Assembly (NCBI RefSeq): GCF_024166365.1
Contig: NC_064834.1
Span: forward strand, 54,044,001-54,108,000
Direction: 5' to 3'
Source: Elephas maximus indicus
Taxonomy: Eukaryota > Chordata > Mammalia > Proboscidea > Elephantidae
Length of the DNA stretch: 64,000 nt
The notes under the pieces were generated by a model. It was not told the origin of the DNA and ran no database searches. It saw nothing but the letters and a program-made list of their open reading frames with translations. Position 1 is the stretch's first letter; each line of letters starts with the position of its first letter. Both the position numbers and the translations under genes were made by a program. Positions 27,393 to 39,877 of the stretch are shown here, in pieces.

Positions 27393-30300
27393 GTATGCCC
27401 TGGGCCGCGGGGAGACGGACAAGGGGGCTGGGAAGGGTTAAAGCGCCGGAACGAAGAAATTTGCAGGGGAAGAGAGGAGGAGGAGTAGAAGGGTTAAAGC
27501 ACTTGCAAGGAGGACTTCCTGCTGCGAGGGGAGAATTAAGGCACAAGTTGGGAATGGGGACAAAGGGGTTAACGGAGCCTGTGGGCAGTGAAGGGTTAAC
27601 GGAGGAGGGGAGGATGAAAGGTTAACAGATTAAAATGGAGTAAGAACTGGGGTGTGTGAAGGAGCAGAGAGGGGTGCGTTATGAGAGAGGGAACTGTAAA
27701 CGTGGTGAAAGGAGAGCGCGCCAGTAGGGGGTCATTAGTGGAATAGGGGAAGCTAAGGATGGGGGTCGGCTGAAGTGGGATGGGGAAGGCTAGGCGGGGC
27801 CTGGGGAGCATAGGAGAGGGCTTTGGAGGAGCTCGGCTGGAGGAGATTAGAGGGCGTGAGACTGCCTAGTATAGGGGCGACTGCATAGGATAGGGGCGGG
27901 TCTGGGGGCCTTCTTGAGAGTTAGGAGGGCAGCCCATTGAAAGAGTAGTGTTTGTGAAGAGATGAGGTCTCCTTTTCATACCTTCTCGTTGAGCTCCTAC
28001 GTAATACCCGAGTAAAACTTTTGCTTTTGAAGTTTGACCAGCACTCTTCCTGATAAACTTTTTGCTTGCTCTGCACAGTGTTCCTCCTCTGTGCAGAGCT
28101 CCCTCTGGCTCTGCAGCTCCTTTGCTCTGGGACATTGGCTAGAACAGGAGCAAGCTAAGGAGATCCATGGTTTGGCTCAGGATTGAAAGGGCCACAGCTT
28201 TCCACTTCCAGTAGGAAGTAAATGACGGAGACCTGGGGCTGGGCAGGGAGGGAAGCAGTGCTTTCTGGCCACCCATTTCAGGACTCAGGCATTAGTTTCT
28301 CAGGGCAGCTGATATTCCTCAAGTAGTTCTGCTGAGGATCAGGCTGGGTTACAGATGGGTTACGCTTGGTGTAGGAATGGATCTTTTCTAGTTTCCCATC
28401 CCTGTTTGCAACCTGTCTCTTCCTACAGCCTCTGGGCAAAACAGGTGTTACTGGGACTCTGGAAAAGAGCCCATCCTCTTGGTCTTTCTGGGCCAAATGT
28501 TGACTGAGGAATTGGTTGAGTCCAGCACCACACTCATACAGGGACTGTATTAGATGCTCCCTTTCAGTGGGTCCTGAAAGACAGTTCAGACAGCTAGTTG
28601 CTTGGGGTGTGGCCAAAGGGGCAGGTAGACTCCAAGGTGGAAGAGAGTGGATGTCTTGGCTGGTTACCATTCCCATTGGGACTGAATCTTTCTCCTCCAC
28701 GAGTATGGCTTACTTCCTCTGGAGATGGCAGTCGCTAGGCTGTGCAGAGCTGAGGCTTGCCCCCTGTGCTGGTGGGAGAATGCCATCGGGGCCTTGGGAC
28801 CAGCCACCTGCTCCTCAGGGAGGGCCATGGGGAGCAGCCTGCCTCTGTCTGGGCAGCCAGGAGGAGGTGTGGCTGGCGGTGCGCTTCTGTCTGGCAGGAA
28901 AACTGTTCTTTGGTTGAGAGGAGTTTTTGGAGAGCCTCTGACTGGAAAGCAGCTCTTGCTAACTTAACCAGCCATTCTGATTGTGCCTCTATGTTTAAAT
29001 ATGTGTTGGGAGGAACTCTGTTGAAGTGTATCTTGAGAAAACTGGGTCTGGCTCTGTCATGCTGTTTGTTCAGGTCTCCTTTGAGTGTGAGGAGAAATCC
29101 CTCCACAGACTCAGGCAACTGTTTTTGTCTGTTACCCAAGTGGCGATAAAGGATGGTGCTGAATGTGAAAGGTATTGAAGCGTGTGCAAATGACTAAGAC
29201 TAGTTTGGGCAACTTTTTTTTTTTTTTCTTCCTGCTGCAAGCTTGTTAACCAGGCCAGTACTTAGCTTCAGAGACTGGCCAGCATGTAATGATGAATAAA
29301 GATGATTGCACAGCACTTGGTGAGATTAGAAATGCTGCCTAGATGCAAAAAAAATAAGAGGGAGTAGCTCAGAGACAGGATCTTTCCAAGATTCGAACAG
29401 GTTTGCATAATTAAGATCCTGAAATTCATTCATACCCCTCACATTTGGGATCCCATGTGTTGCATGGCTCCATGAAGCCTCTTCAGTTCTCTAGCAGAAT
29501 GATTGAGAGGCTGCCTGCTCTGGCTGTGGCCCAGGGTACTTTGGGATTCCTCTCCTGCAGTGGAAGGATGGCTCTTTCGCTAATGGTGCTGGCCAGGGAT
29601 GACCTGCTGAAGGCTGAGACTTTGTGAGTAGGGAGCAGAAGCATAGAGGCAGAGCCTATGCCCTGGGTCCATTCTAGTCCTGTAGGTGGCCTGTGGAGTG
29701 AAGTCCGGTGTTCGAGGCTCCTCTCCTCTGGAATTAAGTTGAAGGATGCTCTGGTTCGTTGGCTAACGTCTTTTTCTAAGTACAAAATAAGATTATTTTC
29801 TACATAGGCATCTGATTCCAGTCAGGTCTGGGAGTAGTAGAACAGAACACTTTGTGCTTGGGGCCAAGGTTAAATTTGTCTAAGTCTTGGCTATTCCCTG
29901 CCCTTGTAGTTTTAAGGACAAGCCTCTCCCCTTGATGGGACACCTCCTTGGACATGTGGAGATAGAAAAGGGCTGCAGTGGTATGACACATGGAGCACTG
30001 AATACTGAAAGCAGGTTTACCACTTGTTGGTGTATGGATTTTGGCTGAAGGAGAGGCAGGATTGGGAGTTTGTAGCAGAAAACTGGAGCAGATATAGGGC
30101 CTGTTGTCATTCTCATCCGTTTAGGGTTCTATAGCTATCATGGAGTCCGTCCAGGGTTCACTGCTGTTTTCTTTCCTCCTTCCCCCCACAGATTGTTCTA
30201 AATTCAACTGATTCTGGGATTAGTCAAACGATTTGGTGACACCAGAGCTAATGGAAAAAAAAAAAGCTAATGGAAGACATGGAGATTTGTCCCTTTTCCT

Positions 30301-33300
30301 AGTCCACTTGGTTGAGATTGTAAAGTATTTGTAGCAGCTTCCTTACAAGTTCTATAAATAACTTAGCATTTCCCAGAGAATAAGGATCTCTACAAAGGCA
30401 AATAATATCCTGGCAAAAGAGGATGAAACCAGATCTAATGGTTTTAAATTGTGTTTCAATTGAATCCTGGCATGTTTGCTGGGATCACATGCAACATGTC
30501 TTTTATGCGGTGGCTAGCACACCTTGAGCATACTCTTCCATTTGCAAAGTGTACCCCATCAGTGCCCCAGGGGCAGGCAAATGTTTACAGTCTGTGGAAT
30601 GGTCAGATGTGCAAAGCAGCTCAAATTGGAGGAGTGTTTGTGTGCTAAATGCAGACTTCCTTCCATTGATGGTTTCTGTTTAGTCTGTTTCTCAAGTCTA
30701 TCAAGGTCCCCTATCCATTTTAAGAAAAACAGGATTTTTTTTTTTAATTTCTCATTCAAAAATTTATACATATATTGTTTTGTGACATTGATTGCAATCC
30801 CCATAATGTGACAGCATTCTCCCACTTTCAACCCTGGGTTCCCTGTGTCTGTTCGTCCAGTCAGGATTTTTTTTTTTTAAGCACTAAAGGAAACCCTTAT
30901 TGAATTAAATCCTCGGAGTGAAATAAAGACTGAATCTTTTCCACAACTGCCTCTCTGTTGGAATTGTGGAGGAAATTTAATGTGGTGCTTAGAGGCCTCC
31001 AATCATTGAATGTTGCAGCTCTACCTTTGAGCCAGCAGTCTCCTGGGATCATCTTGCAGATGCAGGCAATCCTAGGGCTCAGCTGGGCTCCTGCTGCAGA
31101 TCTCTGTGCAGAGCTGAGCTAGCCTAAGTTTGGCCTTTGTCACTTGCAATGATAAAAGACCAGCTTTGGTCTGCAGGGTGCAGGCCAGGGTCTGCACAGA
31201 CCGCAGGCTTTGGATTTGTTTAGAACAAACTGTAATTAACATAGGGCACAATATAGTCTTTCAGGAATTAGCCCACTAAGAGCCAGGAACGGAGCGGAGC
31301 CTCTGCTTCCAGGAACAATGCCCATTGGGGATGCTCCAGATGATCTTTCAACAGAGACCAGTTGATTGACTGATGCATCTCTTGCCTTGAAGCTTGGCAT
31401 GTTTACCAGCTCCGTGGAGGAGAGATAATCCCTGCCAATCCCATTTGGGATCTGTAATTTGAAACAGCAGGAAGCCAACTAGGCAACCACCCAGTCTGTT
31501 GTATTTTTAAAAGAGGTCCTGCCTGTTGGGGGTTGGAAAAGGGAGCTGCTTGTGCTTGTGGCATTGGGCAGCCTCTGGCTATCCAGCTCTTAGTCTTATC
31601 CTGGGGAGTGTGGCCTCCCTTTAGCTCTCTTTCATCCCAGGTTCCTCCAGGATATGGCCTTTTGGTTTGCAAGGCAGAGGTCCTTAGCTTGCCATTGTTG
31701 GTTTTCCAGGCTCACACTAACATCTCTATGTTTTTTTTCTTCTTTTGCAGGTTGGGTGGCCCAGATCCCTTGGACTATGTTAGCATGTATAGGAATGTGG
31801 GGAGCCCCTCTGCCAACATCCCTGAGCACTGGCACTACATCAGCTTCGGCCTGAGCGATCTCTATGGTGACAGCAGAGTCCATGAGTGAGTGTGTGCCGC
31901 CTTTCCACCCTCTACCTGCCCATCCTTTAGTCTTGAGCCTCATTATGGAGGTTCTCCTGAGCAGGGGTAGTAATGTCATAGCCTATGAGGTTGTCACTTC
32001 TTGGGTGGACCCCCAGCTTTCTGCTCTTTGCCTCTGTCTACTCATGCCAAGGTGGTCCAGGTCAGCACCTAAGTACTGCTCTTCTGGTATAGGAAAATGT
32101 CAATGATGAGCAAGAGCTCCAAAACCGTTAGGTTTTTCCAAGCTTGCTTAGGAGTTTAGGCTCAGAGGATAGGCAACATAGCTCAAACCCAGAACTTGAG
32201 TTGATGCTTCTAAGCCTACTTCCTTTTTTCTTTCCCTTAGCATTTTATTATGAAAAATTTTAAACATAGGACAAAGTTGAAAGAATTTTACAGTGAACAC
32301 CTGTAAGAATGGCATGGCAGAAACATCTGACCTCCTTGTCTAACTTCACAAGGCAGGAAGAGACTCATCGTCAGTATCAACAGCCCAAGGCTGATGCCTA
32401 TGAGGTGGAAGTCAGGCAGGACTCCACCCTCCAACCTTTTTACCAATTCTGACACCAGCCATCTCTCCCAGGGCACTCTCTACTTCTCTGCTGGGTTTGA
32501 TAATTCCTTGCAATGGCCACACAGAACTCAGACCATACTCACAGTTATGGGGTTTATTAGGGAAGTAACAGGTTACAAATCAGGACCAGGAATGACTCAG
32601 GATACAGTTCTATCTGGACAGCCTCTTCTTAGTTATGTCCGCAGGTAGGCCTCTCTCTGGCTCTCAGCCCTTTGGCCCAGCCTCTGCCCTTATCTCCTGG
32701 CAGTCTTCTGATTCATGCCGTCTTGCGCTACCATCTCTTGCTATCATCTGTGTTACAGCCCCTCTCTCTCTTTCTCCCCATGTCTGCCTTTAAGCCTAGC
32801 GGTATGCCAGACCGATCAATCCCCTTGTTATGATTCCGTATGCCTTATTTACATGGTCCCACCCCCACAAGAGTACCATGTACCTTATTTACACTACTAG
32901 GAAGCCATCCAAATCCCCTTGGTGGGCCACAAGCACCCCATTTGCATAGCTCCACCTGGTCATTTGGTGGAAGTTACAAAAGGCCATATAAAAGTGATCC
33001 AATGTACCGCAACACTCATATACTCACTACCTAGATTCTACTGTTTAGATTTTACTCCCCTTGTTTTATCACAAATCTTTCCATCTCTCTATCCGTCTTA
33101 TATACTTCCTGCAGTTATTCATAGTACATTTTGTCATTTTAGTCTGTCTTCCATTTGCTGCTCCAGACACTTCTACACCCTGTACACTTATACTCCTGTG
33201 TACGTAGGAGTCCCTGGGTGGTGCGAATGGTTAATGCACTTGGCTGCTAACTGAAAGGTTGGTGGTTTGAGTCTAACCAGGAGTACCCTGGAAGAAAGGT

Positions 33301-36300
33301 CTGCTGATAGACTTCCAAAAAATCAGCTGTTGAAAACCTTATGGAGCACAGTTCCACTCTGACACATGTGGGGTTGTGGTGAGTTAAAATCTACTCAATG
33401 GCCACTGGTACTAGTTACATTTCTAAATCCTGCTTGCCTTTCTGGCTTCCCTCTATAATCACCTAATTTGTGTTTAGGGAAAGCAAACAAATTTCAATAC
33501 TAAGAATAATCAACTTAGTAATAAATCAGCTGAAACAACAGCAGTAACAATAATCACAATAAAAGCTAATATTTACTAAGCACTAATTATGAGCCAGGTA
33601 CTCTTCTAATTTTTTATGTGTTTATGTATTAACTAAGTTAATTTTCACAGCAATCCTATAATACTGGTAAGTACTAATATTAGCCCCCTTTTACAGATGA
33701 GGAAACTGAGGCATCAAGAGGTTCTATAACTTGCTTAAGGTCACACAGCTTGGGAGTGGCAGAACCAGGATTTGAATGCAGTCTGGCCCCAGAGTCCGAA
33801 CTCTTAATGGCTGTGCTGTGTTATTGTGTGCAGTTGAGTTGATTCCGACTCATAGTGAACCTATAGGACAGAGTAGAACTTGCCCATTGGGTTTCCTAGG
33901 CTGTAATCTTTACAGGAGCAGATCGCCAGGTCTTTTCTCCTGTGGAGCAGCTGGTGGGTTTAAACCACCAACCTTTTGGTTAGCAACTGAGGACTTAAAC
34001 TATTGTGCTGCCAGGACTCCTTTGGCTGTGTTCTAATGCCTCTTAAACAATTATATCACGTACTCCAATAAGCTACCATCTATAATTTTTTAAAAAACAA
34101 TTTTCCATCTATAATCTTTTTTTTAAACAAATATAACAACAAAAAAATTTCATCTATAATCTTTTGAGGGAGGAATTCTTTTCAATTTAAATTATTAAAT
34201 CATTAGTATGGTTAATCAGGAGTTGATTTTATGTCTATTGTGATATCCCTTCTGTTTTTTTGCTTTATGTACCATCTTTTTTTGCCTCTTACACCATCTT
34301 TGTTGCATCTTAGCCTGAGCGTGCTAAAAGAGTAGTGGGGCTTTTTTTTCCTGCCTCAGCAAACCAAGCTGATTCTGGAGATGATGTTAATGCTGGGGTG
34401 ATAGAGATGATACTAGTCACTTTTTTTGGTTTCGCTTTGTTTTGTTTCAGTTCTTACTGTTTTCCATTTTATGGTGTTAATGCTTTATAATTTTATCAGA
34501 TTCTCTTGTTATCAGAGATAACAGTTAACAGATGAGGAAACTGAAGTCCTTGAGGAGTTAAATGACTTGCCTAAGGTCACACATTTAGGCTGTACAAGAG
34601 CTGGGATTGAATTGAGCTGTCTGAGTCCAAAGTCCTACTCTTAACCACTGGACTTTACCACTTTTCTGGTCTGAGTCCCAACCCAGCTTCCTCTTCCCTT
34701 GTTAGGTTTGGGGGCCTAGGCCTTGCCTCTACACTGATCACATGTCAAAGAACAGTGTCTGGGTCTGTCTTTACAACCTCCCAAACGGATCCATTGCCAT
34801 GTCAGCAGAAGGCTTTGGGAACAGGGAATTTATCTTGCCTGCATGGGGACCTTGCATTACAGTATTAGTAATGGACATAGAATAGCAAACAGATGTGAGA
34901 CGTAAAAGGACTATGCTGGACTTTAATTTATATTTTTAATAAGAACCTGCAGAGGGTATTTAGTACAGCTAGCCTGTACCTTTCTGTTGACAGATTTATC
35001 CCGGTTAAAAGAATACCATTTCCTATGTGGCTTAAAGATTCTGAAGTCTGCCTGCCTATCAGATGCTGGGTCCAAGGTCCAAAATAACATGAAGAATGTA
35101 ATTGAGCAAGCCTCATATTTCAGAAGGAGTAACCTCTGGATTTGTGAGAGGGCCTTCCTTATTTTTTTTCCCTAGTGTAACAGTACTCCCTCACGTGTGT
35201 ATCATTTCTAGCACTTTGAAATTCACATGTCGTCTGTGACAATAAACCTCCATTTGGGCTTTCATTTCACCATTCAAGCCTGGTATTTTCCGGCATTACA
35301 TCCTGCCATTAGAAGGACATAGAAGGACTGTTCTTGGATATTTACCCACCTCTGGTCTGTATTGCAGAAGTCAAAAGTGCCTTTGTAATTGGCCTTGTGC
35401 TGGTGTAACTAGTCTGTTGTAGATCCTGGTAAGTTTCTTGAAGGAAGATCTGCTTTTCCAGATGTTTCATGTAGTGTGGCCTCTTTAAAATGGGTTCGTG
35501 GATTCTCACTCAACTCAGTACTCGAAGTTAAGCTCAGAAAGGTGAGTGTTCTTTCATCCAGTTTATTCGCTAAGAGGTACTGAATTATGGCAGGTGTATT
35601 TCTGGCAATGGTCTTCTGTCTCCCCATTCAGTGACAAAGGGCAGAATCCATGGTTTATTTATTCAGCATGCATTCATCGATCATCTACTTCATCAGGCGC
35701 TGAATATCATAATAGATATTTTGAGGTTGAAATACCAAGGCATAATTTCTATCTCAAGGAGCTCATGTTCTAGAGGAGAGATAAATGTACAGAGATGGCT
35801 GTAGAACTGAGTAGTAAATGCCACAGTGCGTGGAAGCAGAATATGATCTGGGAGCAGGATTGAGGGAGGCAGGCTGCTGGACTGGAGGAAGCTCCAGGGA
35901 GGAGGTGAAGTTGAGAGGAACCTTGTAGGGAAGGGGCTGGATGAGAGCTGCAGCCTGCTATTCCAGGTACCAGCATTTACTTTTAGGACTGGACAGGACT
36001 TTAAAAACCTAGCCCAGTGTTTCCAAGAATTCTGGTACCCACTTTCATAATTTTTGTCACCTGTGTGGTGCTCCAGATCCCTGGTGGGGCAGCGGTTAAG
36101 AGCTCAGCTGCTAACAAAAAGGTCAGCAGTTCGAATCCACCGGGCGCTCCTTGGAAACCCTGTGGGGAAGTTCTACTCTGTCCTGTTGGGTCGCTATGAG
36201 TCGGAATCTACTTAAAGGCAATGGATTTATTTACTTTATGTTTCTTTTAAAATTAATCTTCTCTTTTTTAACTAACATGTATACTTTAACAAGAAATGTT

Positions 36301-39300
36301 GAGTCACTACCATGTGTGTAAACCAGTATCACTTACCATATTTTAAAGGTAATTGTGGAAATAAACACAATGAAAACAAAGGAATGTTATTAAATTCTAG
36401 GTTAATACCGTAACCTGTCACAGAAGGGTCTAAGCCTGAGGCTAGCTCTCTCTGTGTTTGAGAGAATAGCAAGTATGAGAGGGATGTTAAAAAGACTTGC
36501 TAGCATCAAATAGAACCTGCCTCCTTGACACGATCAGATCAGAAAAACTGAAAGAGAATCGAAAGGCAACTTTTTTTTTAACTGTGCCTTTGTATTATTT
36601 ATTGTCAGAGATATATTCCACACTTAAGAAACACTGATCTAGTCTGTCTGCCTTAATTGTACAGTTGAGGAAAGCACAGTAGCCTACCTAAGGCCATACA
36701 GCAGTTCGTGTGAGCTGCAGATAGAAGTGGAGTCTCCTAACATCCTCACTGTTCTGTCTCTTGTGATTGAGGAAGGAGGAATGTATGGGGCGTTGTTTCT
36801 TCCTTCTCCTCATAGCTCATGGAAGCTGGGGATGGGCAGAAGCCCAGGGGTCCCCTGCATTTCTTCTTGCTCCTGGCAGGCAAGCTTCAGGGTAGGGAAG
36901 GGGAGCCCCATCCTGTTAGTCCTAGAAGTGGGGAAGAGCAAACTGATTGGGTGAGCCCTGGAGTGACTAGCTCCACCTAATTTCTTTCCCTATTCATCTT
37001 CACTAAAGGAAACAGGATAAGAGAGTACTTGTTTGGATTAAAAGATTCTTAAGAGGCAGTTTCTGAAGTAGGAGAAATAGAACAAGTTCCAGCTTCGGGC
37101 AGCCACAGGAGAGAACTGAGTGCTTTGCTAGGAACCCTAAGGCTATCCTAGCTGACATCAGTTGGGACGACTGTACTGGGAGAGACTGTCCTGTTGATCT
37201 TGCCCCAGAATTGGGAGGTGTGAGACAGCTGAGCTTCGGCTGCCGGAAGCCTGCAGCTTTGGCCCTTCCTTTTGTGGCCAGGCAGCTGTGGGTTGGAATG
37301 TGGGAACATGTGGGGCTTCAGCACCACTCTCTGTGAGGATTTCTGGCCGCCCCTGGTCTTGCCAGCAGCTGTGGCTAGGTAAAAACTGCAGCGGGCCTAA
37401 CCAGGCCTTGGGAAGCTGGCTGGTTGGAGAGTGTGTGTATGAAGTGAGCTTATGCAGACTTCCCTGATGGGATGCCATTGGGGCAGGTTATTTGCTGTAC
37501 ATGTCAGGCTGGTTCCAAGGAGCCTTTGTGTGGAGTTGACCCGAAGACTGGCAGCACCACATGGTGGAGCCTACATCTCACTTCTGCCACCATGGTTGAT
37601 CTGGGTTAGTCCAGTGGAGTTTGGGGTGTCTTTGCCCCCCTTGTGGGCTGGAACTACTGACTGGCTCTCTGGCTACCTCCACTGGATTGGTGGAGATCCC
37701 CCTTTCCCCTTCATGTTCCTCTTAGCTGGGCTCTGTACTCAAAAGAGTTATTTATTAAAACACTGGATACAGATTAACTTTTCTACTTGTTTAGTGTGTC
37801 CTTGGTCCCCTGCAGTTGGGAAGTGCTAATTTTCCCCTCAAAGCTTATGGTTTGCAGGAGCTTTTTTTTTTTTTTTAATTGTGCTTTAAGTGAAAGTTTA
37901 CAAATCAAGTCAGTCTCTCATACAAAACTTATATACACCTTGCTATGTACTCCTAGTTGCTCTACCCCTAATGAGACAGCACACTCCTCCTTTCCACTTC
38001 GTATTCCCCGTGTCCATTCAGCCAGCTCCTGTTCCCTTCTGCCTTCTCATCTCACCTACAGACAGGAGCTGCCTACATAGTCTCATGTATCTACTTGAGC
38101 CAAGAAACTCACTTCTCACCAGTATCATTTTCTGTTTTATACTCCAGTCCAAACCCTATCTAAAGAGTTGGCTTTGGGAATGGTTCCAGTTTTGGGCTAA
38201 CAGAAGGTCTGTGGGCCATGACCTCCAGGGTCCTTCTAGTCTCAGTCAGACCGTTAAGTCTGGTCTTTTTAGGAGAATTTGAGGTCTGCATCCCACTGTT
38301 CTCTTTCTCCCTTAGGGATTCTCTGTTGTATCCCTTGTCAGGGCAGTCATTGGTCATAGCCGGGCACCATCTAGTTCTTCTGATCTCAGGCTGATGGAGT
38401 CTCTGGTTTATGTGGCCTGTCTCTTGGGCTCATAATTACCTTGTGTCTTTGGCATTCTTCATTCTCCTTTGTTCCCTGTGGATTGAGACCAGTTGAGGCA
38501 TCTTAGATGGCCCCTTGCTAGCATTTAAGACCCCAGATGCCACTCCCCAAAGTGGGATGCAGAATGTTTTCTTTTTTAATTTTTATTGTGCTTTAAGTGA
38601 AAGTTTATAAACCAACTCAGTCTCTCATACAAAAACTTATATACGTCTTGCTATATACTCCTAGTTGCTCTCCCTCTAATGAGACAGCACACTCCTTCTT
38701 TCCACTCTCCATTTTCATGTCCGTTTGGCCAGCTTCTGACCCCCTCTGCCCTCTCATCTCTTCTCCACACAGGAGTTGCCCACATAGTCTCATGTGTCTA
38801 CTTGATCCAAGAAGCTCACTCTTCACCAGTATCATTTTCTATCCCATAGTCCAGTCCAATCCCTGTCTGGAGAGTTGGCTTTGGGAATGGTTCCTGTCTT
38901 GGGCTAACAGAAGGTCTGGGGACCATGACCTCCGGGGTCCTTCTAGTCTCAGTCAGAACATTAAGTCTGGTCTTTTCACGAGAATTTGAGGTCTGCATCC
39001 CACTGCTGTCCTGGTCCCTCTGGGGTTCTTTCTTGTGTTCCTTATCAGGCAGTCATCGGTTGTAGCTGGGTACCATCTAGTTCATCTGGTTTCAGGCTGA
39101 TGTAGTCTCTGGTTTATGTGGCCCTTTCTTTCTCCTGGGCTCATAATTACCTTGTGTCTTTGGTGTTCTTCATTCGCCTTTGCTCCATGTGGGTTGAGAC
39201 CAATTGGTGCATCTTAGATGGCAACTTGCTAGCGTTTAAGACCTCAGACTCCACTCTCCAAAGTGGGATGCAGAATATTTTTTTAATAGATCTTACTATT

Positions 39301-39843
39301 CCAGTTGACCTGGATGTCCCTGAAACCATGGTCCCCATACCCCTGCCCCTACTACTCTGGCCTTCGAAGTCTTGGGTTGTATTCAGGAAACTTCTTTGCT
39401 TTTGGTTTAGTCCAGTTGTGGTGATCTCTCCTGTATTGTGTGTCTTTCCCTTCACTTAAAATGATTCCTGTCTACTATGTCCCTCCCTCCCTACCCTGTA
39501 ACCATCAAAGAATATTTTTTTCTGTGTTTAAACTGTTTCTTGAGTTCTTATAATAGTGGTCTTATACAATATTTGTCCTTTTGCAACTGATTAATTTCAC
39601 TCAGCATAATGCCTTCCAGATTCCTCCATGTTACGAGATGTTTCATGGATTTATCATTGTTCTTTATCGATGCATAGTATTCCATTGTGTGAATATACCA
39701 TAATTTATTTATCCATTCATCTGTTGATGGGCAGCTTGGTTGCTTCCATCTCTTTGCTGTTGTAACAGTGCTGCAGTGAACGTGGATGTGCATATATCTG
39801 TTCGTGTAAAGGCTCTTATTTCTCTAGGATATATTGCAGGAAC

Positions 39844-39877
<34 letters not shown>

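Larger units (their letters stand above)
27393..31750 (+). other. SUFU: SUFU intron 1
   Basis: About 4.4 kb with few repeats. It contains an AGGGTTAA-rich cluster near its start and a small LINE-like fragment at 30742-30862. No other exon is recognised. Confidence 0.8.

Noticed and set aside
26978-27625. Long plus-strand frame overlapping SUFU exon 1
   Set aside because: It is in a different frame from SUFU, GC-driven, and lacks domain signals. The SUFU frame is clearly the real one.
36074-36150. tRNA-like box A/box B sequence
   Set aside because: It belongs to the AfroSINE head (tRNA-derived), not to a functional tRNA gene.
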